A stretch of 64,000 bases of DNA from Clostridiaceae bacterium (lineage in GTDB: Bacteria; Bacillota_I; Bacilli_A; Erysipelotrichales; Coprobacillaceae), in contig CABJAS010000002.1 in assembly GCA_902363625.1 (NCBI GenBank), positions 1 through 64,000 on the forward strand. The letters run 5' to 3'. Every line of letters starts with the position of its first letter. The stretch's first letter is position 1. The position numbers were made by a program, and so were the translations under genes. The notes under the pieces were generated by a model, which had not been told where the DNA came from, did no database searches, and was given only the letters and a program-made list of their open reading frames with translations. Below are positions 25,557-34,718 of the stretch, in pieces.

Positions 25557-27152
25557 ATGAAACTATTAGTTTGCTGTGCTTCAGGTATGTCAAGCAGTTT
25601 ACTAGTTCAAAAAATGCGTGATGAAGTGAAAAGACAACAGTTAAACGGAATTAAAATCGGTTCTTGTTCAAGAGATCAATTGAAAAAATATATCGATGAG
25701 GCCGATGTGATTTTAATTGCCCCTCAGCTTCATTTCTTTGAACAGCAGATCAACGATCTCGCTTCTTTGCATCATACTCGTGTAATCAATATTTCGATGG
25801 ATGATTATGGATCATTAAATGTGGAAAATATTATTTACAATGCCTTAATGGATGACTCTCCTCCACCTGCCCCTATCGCTGAAGAAGAGGAGATTTCAAG
25901 AATAGAAGCCTTACAGACCAAACTTTATCCATTGGCAAAAAAGATTGCTGCCAATCGCTCTTTAAACTCGATCAGCCGTGCCTTCATCACAACGATGCCT
26001 GTAACCGTGATCGGTTCATTACTGACATTAATTAAATGTCTACCGATTACCGCTTATACCGACTATCTGTCAAGTACAGGATTAACTTCCATACTCGATT
26101 TGGGAACCAGTGCCTCGATTGATATCATTTCTTTATATACAGTCTTTTTTATCAGTTATCATTTAGTGGTTTCTTATGACTTATCCGGTCATGGCGCCGG
26201 TCTAATTTCTCTGTCTTGCTTCTTTTTGATTACCGGTCGTACAGATGGCAGCTATTCAACTAGGTTCTTAGGATCAAACGGACTTTTTGCCGCTGTCTTC
26301 ATTGGTTTGTTATGTGGTTATTTATATGTCTTCATCATAAAAAGGAATTGGAAAATAAAACTTCCCTCAAATATTCCCCATCAGGTGCTGAGTTCATTTG
26401 AGGCGATTATTCCTTCATTTATTATTATATCTGTTTGTCTATCCATTACTGCCGTTATGAAGCTGACAATTTACCATGACTTACATACACTGATTTATTC
26501 CACCATACAATCTAATTTAATGAAATTTATGGGGAATAATCTGCTATCCTATATTTTCTTTCAATTTATCACCAATATTCTTTGGTTCTTTGGACTTCAT
26601 GGCGGGAATATCGTAGGTGCTGTGACCAATCCGATCTATACCCCCTTAGCTTTAGAGAACTTAGCCGCTTTTCAAGCGGGTGAAACTATGCCGAATATTA
26701 TAAACAGTCAATTTGGTAAATTGTTTATCCATGGCGGCGTCGGCTCGATGCTGAGTTTATCGATTCTTATGCTTTTATTTTCCAAGTCTCAAAAATACAG
26801 AGCATTTGGAAAGCTCTCATTGCCAACCTGTCTGTTTTTTATTAACGAACCTTTATTGTTTGGAGTTCCTGTTGTGTTAAATCCGATCTTTCTTATCCCA
26901 TTACTATTTGTCACACCGATTCTTGCTGTTATTACTTATTTTGTAACAAAAATTGGTCTGCTTCCGATCGTCACCGGTGCCCAAGTTCCTTGGACAACCC
27001 CGCCGATTATCTATGGTCTGCTTCAAGGCAGCTGGCGGTTAGCTTTGTGGGAAGTGGTCACCATTGTTTTAGGTTCATTTCTTTGGTACCCATTTTTTGC
27101 GATGGCAGATAAACAAGCATTTGAGGAAGAAAACAATCCTTGCCACAATTAA
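25557..27152 (+). CDS. Lac-family PTS EIIB-EIIC fusion
   Basis: 531 residues. EIIB domain 1-100 with phospho-Cys region LLVCCASGMSSSLL (C6 or C7). A linker of Pro/Glu (about 100-112) is followed by an EIIC domain with about ten membrane helices and the FGLHGGNIVGAVTNPIYTPL block seen in cellobiose/diacetylchitobiose/lactose permeases. Translation begins 3 bp after the activator stop, without a good ribosome site, so it is probably translationally coupled. A Lac-type EIIA gene is missing from the operon. Confidence 0.9.
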   Translation: MKLLVCCASGMSSSLLVQKMRDEVKRQQLNGIKIGSCSRDQLKKYIDEADVILIAPQLHFFEQQINDLASLHHTRVINISMDDYGSLNVENIIYNALMDDSPPPAPIAEEEEISRIEALQTKLYPLAKKIAANRSLNSISRAFITTMPVTVIGSLLTLIKCLPITAYTDYLSSTGLTSILDLGTSASIDIISLYTVFFISYHLVVSYDLSGHGAGLISLSCFFLITGRTDGSYSTRFLGSNGLFAAVFIGLLCGYLYVFIIKRNWKIKLPSNIPHQVLSSFEAIIPSFIIISVCLSITAVMKLTIYHDLHTLIYSTIQSNLMKFMGNNLLSYIFFQFITNILWFFGLHGGNIVGAVTNPIYTPLALENLAAFQAGETMPNIINSQFGKLFIHGGVGSMLSLSILMLLFSKSQKYRAFGKLSLPTCLFFINEPLLFGVPVVLNPIFLIPLLFVTPILAVITYFVTKIGLLPIVTGAQVPWTTPPIIYGLLQGSWRLALWEVVTIVLGSFLWYPFFAMADKQAFEEENNPCHN

Positions 27153-27191
27153 TTGGCAATAAGACAAATTTATTAATCCTTGACGCTATTC

Positions 27192-27224
27192 TATAATGTA
27201 AGTGTAGGAAGTGAAGCGCTTACA
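27192..27224 (+). promoter_or_regulatory. TATAAT and cre-like palindrome before the EIIC gene
   Basis: TATAAT lies at 27192-27197. TGAAGCGCTTACA (27212-27224) follows, where CcpA would block transcription. It is one base short of the cre consensus but shares the AAGCGCTT core with two other sites in the window. Confidence 0.45.
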
Positions 27225-27265
27225 GGTTAAGCAAATGGGAGAAATTCAAAAAAGGAGGAATACAT

Positions 27266-28531
27266 ATGGATAAATTAATGGGTGTACTAGAAGAAAAATT
27301 AGTACCAATTGCAGCCACGCTTGGACAAAACAAATATTTAAGAGCTATCAGCGGCGGATTTATTGCAATCATGTCCGCTACCATTGTTGGATCATTATTC
27401 ACATTATTAAGTAACCTCCCTATTAAGGCTTATACAGATTGGCTTGCTTCATCAGGCTTTGGTAGTATCTTAGCACTGCCTAGTCAAGCAACAATAGATT
27501 TAATCGCTTTATATGCGGTATTCTTTATTGCTTATACATTAGCTAAAGAATTTGATGTAGATGGTTCCGGTGCCGGGTTATCAGCATTAGTATCATTCTT
27601 CTTAGTCACAGGACGTACAGAAGGGGCTTATGCTACTGCATTCTTAGGGGCTAAGGGATTATTCTGTGCTATGTTCGTTGCTTTGGCAGCTTCAAGGATT
27701 TATATCTTTGTAGTAAAACGCGGATGGGTAATTAAACTTCCCGACAGCGTACCGCCAAATGTTGCCAATTCATTCTCAGCACTAATTCCGACAGGTATTG
27801 TTGTTTCTATTTTCTTGGCAATTGCCGGATTAATGACATTAACAAGTTACCATGATTTACATACTGCGGTATTTACAATCATTCAATCAAACTTAATGCG
27901 TTTTATGGGAGATAACTTATTCTCATTTATCTTCTTCCAGTTTATGACTAATATTCTTTGGTTCTTCGGATTACATGGTGGTAACATCGTTGGTTCTATC
28001 ACCAACCCAATCTATACACCATTAGCCTTAGAAAACTTTGCAGCATATCAAGCAGGTCAAACCCCTACTCACATCATTTCAGGATCATTAGGTCGCTGCT
28101 TTATCTCTGGTGGTGTAGGATCAATGTTCTCACTTGCTATTATAATGTGTTTATGGTCAAAGAGTTCACAGTTCAAAACATTAGGAAAATTAGCTTTACC
28201 GACAACCTTCTTCTTCATCAATGAACCGTTGATCTTCGGTATCCCTGTTGTATTGAACCCACTGTTCTTTATCCCATTACTACTCATTACCCCAATCTTA
28301 GGTACATTAACTTATTTTGTAATGAAGATTGGTCTCGTCCCAATTCCAAGTGGTGCTCAAATTCCTTGGACAACTCCACCTATCTTATATGGTATCTTAC
28401 AAGGTAGCTGGAAAATCTCAGTTTGGGAAGCTTTCTCAATTTTGGCAGCTGGCTTAATGTGGTTCCCATTCTTCAAAGTAGCTGATAATAAAGCTTACAA
28501 AGAAGAACAAGGACTTACAACTGCTGAATAA
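27266..28531 (+). CDS. Lac-family PTS EIIC
   Basis: 421 residues, membrane-spanning throughout, closely similar to the EIIC part of the preceding fusion and with the same FGLHGGNIVGSITNPIYTPL block. It has no EIIB domain. Its codon use is smoother (more TTA, ACA, CCA) than its neighbour's, suggesting high expression. AAAGGAGG precedes the start. It must use an EIIB made elsewhere, for example the fusion's EIIB or the orphan EIIB at 37.3-37.6 kb. Confidence 0.9.
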   Translation: MDKLMGVLEEKLVPIAATLGQNKYLRAISGGFIAIMSATIVGSLFTLLSNLPIKAYTDWLASSGFGSILALPSQATIDLIALYAVFFIAYTLAKEFDVDGSGAGLSALVSFFLVTGRTEGAYATAFLGAKGLFCAMFVALAASRIYIFVVKRGWVIKLPDSVPPNVANSFSALIPTGIVVSIFLAIAGLMTLTSYHDLHTAVFTIIQSNLMRFMGDNLFSFIFFQFMTNILWFFGLHGGNIVGSITNPIYTPLALENFAAYQAGQTPTHIISGSLGRCFISGGVGSMFSLAIIMCLWSKSSQFKTLGKLALPTTFFFINEPLIFGIPVVLNPLFFIPLLLITPILGTLTYFVMKIGLVPIPSGAQIPWTTPPILYGILQGSWKISVWEAFSILAAGLMWFPFFKVADNKAYKEEQGLTTAE

Positions 28532-28566
28532 TTATAGACCTCCCCTTGACTATCTGGATAGTCATC

Positions 28567-28596
28567 AAAAGACACATCGCCTTGATGTGTCTTTTT
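28567..28596 (+). terminator. terminator of the PTS operon
   Basis: AAAAGACACATC/GATGTGTCTTTT stem with loop GCCTT and T run. Confidence 0.9.
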
Positions 28597-28624
28597 GCTT
28601 TATCTTAACAAGTTTCTTTAGTTA

Positions 28625-28982
28625 ATGGAATTGGCTGTGTCCCATTACTATCTTTAAAGCCATAATCCATAGCCACCCTAAACATTATTCACTAAAATAT
28701 CAAGCTTCCCTTCTTCCTCAATGATCTGCTCCACCACTTTTTTGTTTTTTCACCGTTTTGATAATCGCACTCGATTCCATACCCCACTCCATTGTTTTCT
28801 CTGATTTCAGCTTCTGTTGCTGCAATCGCTCCGCTTAAAGCAACAGCTCCTTGAAATTCAACCTCTGTTCTGCCAGTAAAATAAACGATTGCTCCCATTT
28901 TAGAAAGGGCAATCGCAATTCCCTTTCCTATTCCCCGCGTTGCTCCGGTGACTAAAGCAATTTTCCCATTCAAATCAAACAT
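28625..28982 (-). pseudogene. decayed short-chain dehydrogenase/reductase
   Basis: The 5' part encodes an SDR Rossmann start, KIALVTGATRGIGKGIA, with GRT after beta-2. The reading frame then shifts near 28700. The continuation KLDILVNNV with GGYG, as in the SDR NNAG region, is in another frame and contains stops. The active-site Tyr-x3-Lys part is gone. An inactive remnant. Confidence 0.82.
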
Positions 28983-29063
28983 ACTGCTTCCTTCTATAGT
29001 TTAAATATATGATGATCACTTAGATGTCATAGCACGCACCATCTTCTAGTATTTCATTTGACA

Positions 29064-29093
29064 TAAAAAAAGATTCCCGATTATAGGAATCTT
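29064..29093 (-). terminator. terminator of the zinc-ribbon gene
   Basis: AAGATTCC/GGAATCTT stem with T run on the minus strand; overlaps the stop codon. Confidence 0.85.
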
Positions 29094-29568
29094 ACATATA
29101 AAGCATCATCACGAACGTTCCCATGAATACGCCTGCTCCCAATGAGAAGATTGATAAGCCTAAGCCTAATTTAGATAGTCTTGGATTTAAATGTACACGG
29201 TAGCGATTGAAATATTGGACATTCAAAATACGTGCCTTTCTCGCTGTAAAATAACCACAGAATCCAAAGACAAGGACTAATACACTGTACCACCATTGGG
29301 TTTGAATTTCTAATCCGGCAGGCCATAAAACTAAAGCTGCTCCGATCAATCCAAAGATAAACGAATAGAGAACATAATTATTTTTCAATCCTTTTTCCTG
29401 TATGATTCTTTTTTCTTTCTCTAATTGTTTCTGGCGAATTGCTTTTTGTTTTTCCTTCTGATGACTCTCTGCCTCCACCATTTGATTAAAATGATTAGGG
29501 GCCTTCGCTCCGCATTCAGGACAGAATTTCGCATCCTTCATCTCTGTTCCGCATTTCTTACATTTCAT
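29092..29568 (-). CDS. zinc-ribbon membrane protein
   Basis: 158 residues. N-terminal zinc ribbon CKKCGTEMKDAKFCPECG, a basic, Gln/Lys-rich helical segment (about 30-62), then three or four membrane helices (65-155). Function unknown. Proteins of this plan are common in Firmicutes and often uncharacterised. Confidence 0.75.
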   Translation of the reverse strand: MKCKKCGTEMKDAKFCPECGAKAPNHFNQMVEAESHQKEKQKAIRQKQLEKEKRIIQEKGLKNNYVLYSFIFGLIGAALVLWPAGLEIQTQWWYSVLVLVFGFCGYFTARKARILNVQYFNRYRVHLNPRLSKLGLGLSIFSLGAGVFMGTFVMMLYM

Positions 29569-29778
29569 TGGAATCTCCCCTTCCTCTACTTCTATTTTAC
29601 TTGATTCAAAGTATCTTCGCTATATATGGATATGCCAACAAATTGTGGCATAACTTAACATTCTTTCTTAATAGAATAACCGTTTTTTCAATATTGGAAA
29701 CAGATCATAAAATAAATTTAAACATCACCCGTCATTTTAGTATATAATTAAACTATATAGATTTAATGAGGTGAGAAA

Positions 29779-32700
29779 ATGAAACAGGATAACATAAATA
29801 AAACGGAAGAACCGTCAGATCAGCAAATTTTCCTCCCTAATGGGGAAGAGGATAAAAGAAAAGTACTTACTGCTTTTATCGATCATATCCTTGATATAGA
29901 TTGTTTAGGCATTCGTTACTTTTATAATCAAAAGAAAGTAACTCCGCCTTATTTATGGGGAAAAGATTCGTGCAATCAAAAGCAGCTGCTTTCTTTGCTA
30001 AGCGATTTATTTCATCATATTCCATTGAATACTTCGATTACCCGCTCCTTTGTAACCGCCTATATCGATAAGCATTATCCGCAAATAAATAAGCAAACTG
30101 ATCCTCACATCCACATTATTAATTACCAGCAGGTTCCGATTGGGATTGCTTTGATCGGACATCGCCTTAACGCTCCTATTGACGTTAACGATTATCATAT
30201 CTGCTGTAAGCTAATTGACTTATATGCGGGTGAATTAATCCATGGCTTAGAAAAATCGGCTTATGAGAAATTATTTTATACCGTTATTAATGGAATCTCT
30301 GATTATATTTATGTAACAGATCCCCAAAGCGATGAAATCCTGTTTATGAACGACCCGATGAAGCAGGTTTATCAATTAGAAAATCCGATTGGTAAAACTT
30401 GCTGGCAAATACTGAAAAAGGGAAAAACAAAGCGATGTGAGTTCTGTCCGATTGAACGTTTAAAGCAAAACCCGGAAAAAAGTATTACCTGGGAAGAAAA
30501 GAATACAATCGATCAGCACTATTATAAAAATAAAGACAGTTTAATCCGTTGGCTGGATGGACGTCTTGTTCATCTACAGCAATCCACAGATATCACTGAT
30601 TTTAAAAAAATCTCCAAAGTGGCAAATATTGATGAATTAACCAAGCTTACCAATCGCCGTGCCGGTAAAATAGAGCTTCAAATTCTATTAAATCGTGTAA
30701 GGATAAATCAAAAGTCACTTTGTTTGGTCCTTATGGATATCAATGGTTTAAAACAAACTAATGACCATTATGGGCACCAAGTAGGAGATAACAAGATTCG
30801 TTATATCACCGAAGCTATTCAATCTCTTATCAGTCAGCAGGATCTGTTTTTCCGCTTGAGTGGAGATGAATTTGTTTTAGCGTTCTATAATACTGCCCCT
30901 ATTCAAGTACGTGATATAATGCGAGGTGCTGCCAAAAAACTATGTCATTTAAAAAAGATTTTAGATATTCCCTATGAGCTTGGCTTCTGCTATGGGATGA
31001 TTACTGTTAAGCCTGATAATCAGCTGGATTTGGAAACATTGCTTACGATTGCCGACGAAAAGATGTATGAACAAAAACGTTTAGTTCATCTTCGTCAAAA
31101 TGAAGCTTTGCTGCAAACAGATAATGTTCACACTGTCAAAATTGAAGATTTTGAATATGATAAAGAACATCTTTATGACGCTTTAGTGGAAAGTACAGAT
31201 GATTATGTATATATCTGCAATATGAAAACCGGTTTATTCCGCTATTCTCCTAAGATGGTCAAAGAGTTTAACTTGCCTGGAGAAGTGTTAAAGAATGCTG
31301 CGGCGATCTGGGGAAGCAAGGTGCATCCTTTAGATAAAGAATTATTTTTAAAAAGTAATCAGGAAATCATTGATGGCAGAGTGAGTGATCATTGTGTGGA
31401 GTACCGCGCCATTAATCGTTATCATGAATGGGTGTGGCTCCGCTGCAAAGGAAAAGTCATTTTTGATGCCTTGGGAGAACCTGACTTATTTGCTGGAATC
31501 ATTTCAAATATCGGACGAAAAGAAAAGATTGACACGTTAACCGGTTTATTCAATAAATTTGCCTTAGAAGAAGATCTTAAACAGTATATTCAGGCTACTT
31601 CAACCCCCTTAGCCTTACTCCTTTTAAATTTAGACAACTTCAAATCCATTAATCAATTGCGCGATCATGCTTTTGGCGATGAAGTATTAAAGAACGCAGC
31701 ACAGACTATTTGTGAAACTGTACCAAAAGAAGCAACAGTCTATAAACTTGATGCTGATGAATTTGCCGTGCTTTTAAAAGATTATTCTTCCCAACAGATC
31801 GAAGTCCTATATAATCAAATCAAAGCACCATTTTCACATCATCAGCAGTATATGAATGAACGCTATTACTGCAGCATATCTGCCGGCTGTGCCATCTATC
31901 CGGAGAATGCCAATGTTTATATCAATCTCTTTAAATATGCCAGCTATGCCTTAGAAACAAGTAAAAAGAATGGGAAAGATCAGTTAAACTTCTTTTCAGA
32001 TCAGATTGTTTTTGATCATCTTCGTAAATTGACGCTGACCGAAGAACTGCGAGAAAGTGCAGAAAATAACTTTGAAGGCTTTTCTTTGCAATTCCAGCCT
32101 ATCGTATATACCGATTCTAAAAAAATACGTGGAGCTGAAGCCTTGCTTCGTTGGACCAGTCCGGCTTATGGAACCATTTCTCCATCAGAATTTGTTCCTT
32201 TGCTTGAAGATACTCGCATGATTATTAAAGTTGGCCGCTGGGTCTTTGAAGAAGCTGTTCGTAAAGCCAAAGAGTTTATCAAGACCGATCCTGATTTTAT
32301 TGTGAGCATTAACTTATCTTATGTACAGGTCAGTCCGGCTCCCATCATTCCTTTTATCAAGGAAACCTTGGATAAGCAGCAGCTTGATCCTCATAATATT
32401 ATCGTAGAGTTTACAGAAAGCTATTTAGCGTCTGATAATATATCCAATATCTATCAGTCTTTACGTGATCTGGGTATTACGATTGCAATGGATGATTTTG
32501 GCACCGGCTATGCTTCTTTAAGTGTCCTCAAGCAATGCCCGGCAGATATTATTAAAATCGATCAGGCTTTTGTGGAAAAGATTACTCATAGCCGTTTTGA
32601 TGTCACATTAGTACGCATGATCATTGAGTTATGTCATGAAGTCAATATTGCGGTCTGTGTAGAAGGTGTTGAATCTACTCAGGAATATGAAATCATTAAA

Positions 32701-32796
32701 GAATTCTCTGCCGATTATATACAAGGCTTTCTGTTTGGCAGACCCTGTGATGACAAAGAACTGATACAGTTAATAAAGCAAAACCGAGTATCCTAA
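29779..32796 (+). CDS. PAS-GGDEF-PAS-GGDEF-EAL cyclic-di-GMP protein
   Basis: 1005 residues with no membrane helix. An N-terminal sensor-like region (1-170), a PAS-like domain (about 170-280, with four Cys), a GGDEF domain whose signature reads SGDEF, a second PAS (about 465-590), a second GGDEF whose signature reads DADEF, and a full EAL domain (about 750-1000) with AEALLRW and DDFGTGYASL. The second GGDEF is surely inactive. The EAL motifs are intact, so the main activity is probably c-di-GMP hydrolysis. GAGGTG precedes the start. Confidence 0.9.
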   Translation: MKQDNINKTEEPSDQQIFLPNGEEDKRKVLTAFIDHILDIDCLGIRYFYNQKKVTPPYLWGKDSCNQKQLLSLLSDLFHHIPLNTSITRSFVTAYIDKHYPQINKQTDPHIHIINYQQVPIGIALIGHRLNAPIDVNDYHICCKLIDLYAGELIHGLEKSAYEKLFYTVINGISDYIYVTDPQSDEILFMNDPMKQVYQLENPIGKTCWQILKKGKTKRCEFCPIERLKQNPEKSITWEEKNTIDQHYYKNKDSLIRWLDGRLVHLQQSTDITDFKKISKVANIDELTKLTNRRAGKIELQILLNRVRINQKSLCLVLMDINGLKQTNDHYGHQVGDNKIRYITEAIQSLISQQDLFFRLSGDEFVLAFYNTAPIQVRDIMRGAAKKLCHLKKILDIPYELGFCYGMITVKPDNQLDLETLLTIADEKMYEQKRLVHLRQNEALLQTDNVHTVKIEDFEYDKEHLYDALVESTDDYVYICNMKTGLFRYSPKMVKEFNLPGEVLKNAAAIWGSKVHPLDKELFLKSNQEIIDGRVSDHCVEYRAINRYHEWVWLRCKGKVIFDALGEPDLFAGIISNIGRKEKIDTLTGLFNKFALEEDLKQYIQATSTPLALLLLNLDNFKSINQLRDHAFGDEVLKNAAQTICETVPKEATVYKLDADEFAVLLKDYSSQQIEVLYNQIKAPFSHHQQYMNERYYCSISAGCAIYPENANVYINLFKYASYALETSKKNGKDQLNFFSDQIVFDHLRKLTLTEELRESAENNFEGFSLQFQPIVYTDSKKIRGAEALLRWTSPAYGTISPSEFVPLLEDTRMIIKVGRWVFEEAVRKAKEFIKTDPDFIVSINLSYVQVSPAPIIPFIKETLDKQQLDPHNIIVEFTESYLASDNISNIYQSLRDLGITIAMDDFGTGYASLSVLKQCPADIIKIDQAFVEKITHSRFDVTLVRMIIELCHEVNIAVCVEGVESTQEYEIIKEFSADYIQGFLFGRPCDDKELIQLIKQNRVS

Positions 32797-32810
32797 GATG
32801 CTCGGTTTTT
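32780..32810. terminator. terminator after the GGDEF-EAL gene
   Basis: AAAACCGAGTATC/GATGCTCGGTTTT with one mismatch; the stop codon is in the loop. A T run follows on plus, and a weaker one on minus for the convergent gene. Confidence 0.85.
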
Positions 32811-32827
32811 ATGAGGCAGGAAGACTG

Positions 32828-33661
32828 TTATTTTGCGATAGTACCAGTGATCTTGATCACGGTTCTGCCAGGCGAAGTAAGAGTAGCGGCAGGAACGTTA
32901 AGAGATGCTGTATTGGCATTAGGCAGAAGAATCATCCCGTTAAAGCGATTGTATTGATATTGATCCGGTTGATATATGACTTGGTTTTCATTGGTTTCTA
33001 CGATGACTTGATGAATGTTAAAGGAGATGGGCAGCCAATCCATTAACGTTATATGCGTTGCTTCTAAATTGCCGTAGTTTAAGAGTTGAATGGTATAAGT
33101 GAGTGTTCTATAATCTTGTGTCCATTGACCACATAAAACAAGCTGACTGGCTGTTTCTTTATGCAACGTAACACTTGACGGCGGTTCTACATTATAAGTG
33201 CTGCCATCTTCGCTATGGGCTGTGATATAAAGAGAAGAAGTTATAGCGCAGAGGCAAGGATCAATATTTGAATCCACTTTTATACAGTAAAGGATAATTC
33301 CCTTATCTTGAGGTGACATATTCTTTGGGAGTGTGATACAAAGTAGATTTGCTTCGATGATCGGTACGATTGGTGTTTCAACGCTGTTAATAAATACCTT
33401 TAAAGATCCCAACTGATAGGCTGAACATATCGGAAGACACACTTTCATCGTGACAGAAAGCGGATCTGTTCCCATGTTTTCTATTTGTATCAGATAAGTG
33501 ATAACCTCGTTGAGATTAAAAGCAGACTGCAGAGATGTCATGTGAGCTTTGATGGGCTGAATATCTTCAATAATAGTTTCAACAATGTTAGAGCGAATAT
33601 TGCCAACAGACTGTTCGTAATGATAAGTGACTTCTGCTTGATTATGAATGATGCTTGGCAT
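32828..33661 (-). CDS. DUF11-like repeat protein
   Basis: 277 residues from the ATG at 33661 (GAGGTGGG upstream; the start at 33676 lacks a site). Two DUF11-type beta-sandwich repeats with the usual VITYLIQIENMGTDPL and LTYTIQLLNYGNLEAT strands. No signal peptide or anchor is visible, unlike most DUF11 proteins. Function unknown; a structural role in a surface or spore layer is one possibility. Confidence 0.7.
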   Translation of the reverse strand: MPSIIHNQAEVTYHYEQSVGNIRSNIVETIIEDIQPIKAHMTSLQSAFNLNEVITYLIQIENMGTDPLSVTMKVCLPICSAYQLGSLKVFINSVETPIVPIIEANLLCITLPKNMSPQDKGIILYCIKVDSNIDPCLCAITSSLYITAHSEDGSTYNVEPPSSVTLHKETASQLVLCGQWTQDYRTLTYTIQLLNYGNLEATHITLMDWLPISFNIHQVIVETNENQVIYQPDQYQYNRFNGMILLPNANTASLNVPAATLTSPGRTVIKITGTIAK

Positions 33662-33717
33662 TATTTCCCACCTCACTATAAAGTATGCCGGAAAGATTTT
33701 TATAAATAATGAAAAGA

Positions 33718-33762
33718 ACTAAACAGATCAGAAACTTTTAAAGTTTTCTGATGCGTTTAGTT
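33718..33762 (-). terminator. bioY terminator
   Basis: Long hairpin (AACTAAAC and ATCAGAAACTTT with their complements) that begins inside the last bioY codons. A T-rich tract follows on the minus strand. Confidence 0.8.
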
Positions 33763-34238
33763 ATAAGAATGGTTAATACTATTTTTAATGTATCACCGAT
33801 TAAAAAAGGAAAGACACATAAGGTTAATGCCGGCAGCAATGTCATCTTCATGCAGAACATAAACCAAAGTGTTCCTAATGTATAACAGACAATCGTTCCA
33901 ACGATCAGGGCTATGCTCTTTCTTTTAAGCAGTTTTCCGATTACAAATGCCATGACTGGCAAAGCGACTAAATATCCGCCGGTTGGGGCAATTAATGAGA
34001 AAATTCCTCCGGAAAACCCGGCAAATACGGGCAAACCTACAGCTCCTAACAACAAATAGATCAAACATGCCAGCACCGCCTGCTTTCTTTCATATAAACA
34101 AGCGATAACATATACTGACAGCGTCTGCATTGTGATTGGAACCACCGTCATTGGTAAAACGATTGAAAGCTGTGCCCCAACAGCGATCATACAGGCTCCC
34201 AGTGAACAATAGATCAATGATTTCACTTTTGTATTCAT
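33738..34238 (-). CDS. bioY: BioY biotin ECF transporter S component
   Basis: 166 residues from the ATG at 34238 (GGAGGAATC upstream). Five or six membrane helices, with BioY-specific VVPITMQTLSVY and the substrate-site region FAGFSGGIFSLIAPTGGYL. It delivers biotin together with the shared ECF energy module, which is not in this window. No BirA box recognised in the short promoter region. Confidence 0.93.
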   Translation of the reverse strand: MNTKVKSLIYCSLGACMIAVGAQLSIVLPMTVVPITMQTLSVYVIACLYERKQAVLACLIYLLLGAVGLPVFAGFSGGIFSLIAPTGGYLVALPVMAFVIGKLLKRKSIALIVGTIVCYTLGTLWFMFCMKMTLLPALTLCVFPFLIGDTLKIVLTILITKRIRKL

Positions 34239-34256
34239 TTGATTCCTCCTGTAGCC

Positions 34257-34284
34257 ATTATACATAAATTGATTTAATCTGCAA
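34257..34284 (-). promoter_or_regulatory. bioY promoter
   Basis: On the minus strand, TTGCAG (34284-34279), 16-bp spacer, TATAAT (34262-34257). The short 5' UTR leaves no room for a riboswitch. Confidence 0.6.
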
Positions 34285-34358
34285 CTATTTCCTTTTCCAA
34301 TATTAACAATGGAGAAAGAATATGCTATCATACCAAAGTAAGGAAAGTGTGGGATAAT

Positions 34359-34718
34359 ATGGGATATTTATTTCAGTTTATGATCATTGGCGGCATCACC
34401 TTGATAGGGGAACTGCTGCATTATTTTTTACCGCTTCCGATTCCTTCGAGCGTGTATGGAATGATCATTCTTTTTATTTGTTTATTGATCGGAATTATTA
34501 AAGAAGAGGATATTAAAGAGACTGCTGATTTTCTTTTACTGGTTATGCCGATCATGTTTGTAGGTCCCAGCGTCGGGGTTATGGAAAATTTCAGCCTGTT
34601 ATCTAGTTCGCTGATTCCGTTTATTGTGATTGTGTTAGTTTCGACATTCCTTATTATGCTCGTAACCGGAATGACTGCCCAGATGATGATAACATATAAG
34701 GAGAAACACCATGAATGA
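34359..34718 (+). CDS. lrgA: LrgA/CidA-family membrane protein
   Basis: 119 residues from the ATG at 34359; an upstream GTG (34347) is possible but gives an atypical start. Four membrane helices with the LrgA signature PLPIPSSVYGMIILF. Forms a unit with lrgB, which overlaps it by 8 bp. The pair is known as antiholin-like, and homologues carry pyruvate in Bacillus, so either role is possible. Confidence 0.9.
   Translation: MGYLFQFMIIGGITLIGELLHYFLPLPIPSSVYGMIILFICLLIGIIKEEDIKETADFLLLVMPIMFVGPSVGVMENFSLLSSSLIPFIVIVLVSTFLIMLVTGMTAQMMITYKEKHHE

Noticed and set aside
27181..27197. TTGACG...TATAAT as a promoter for the EIIC gene
   Set aside because: The -35-like hexamer is only 6 bp from TATAAT. 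The -10 element is plausible, but this -35 is not.
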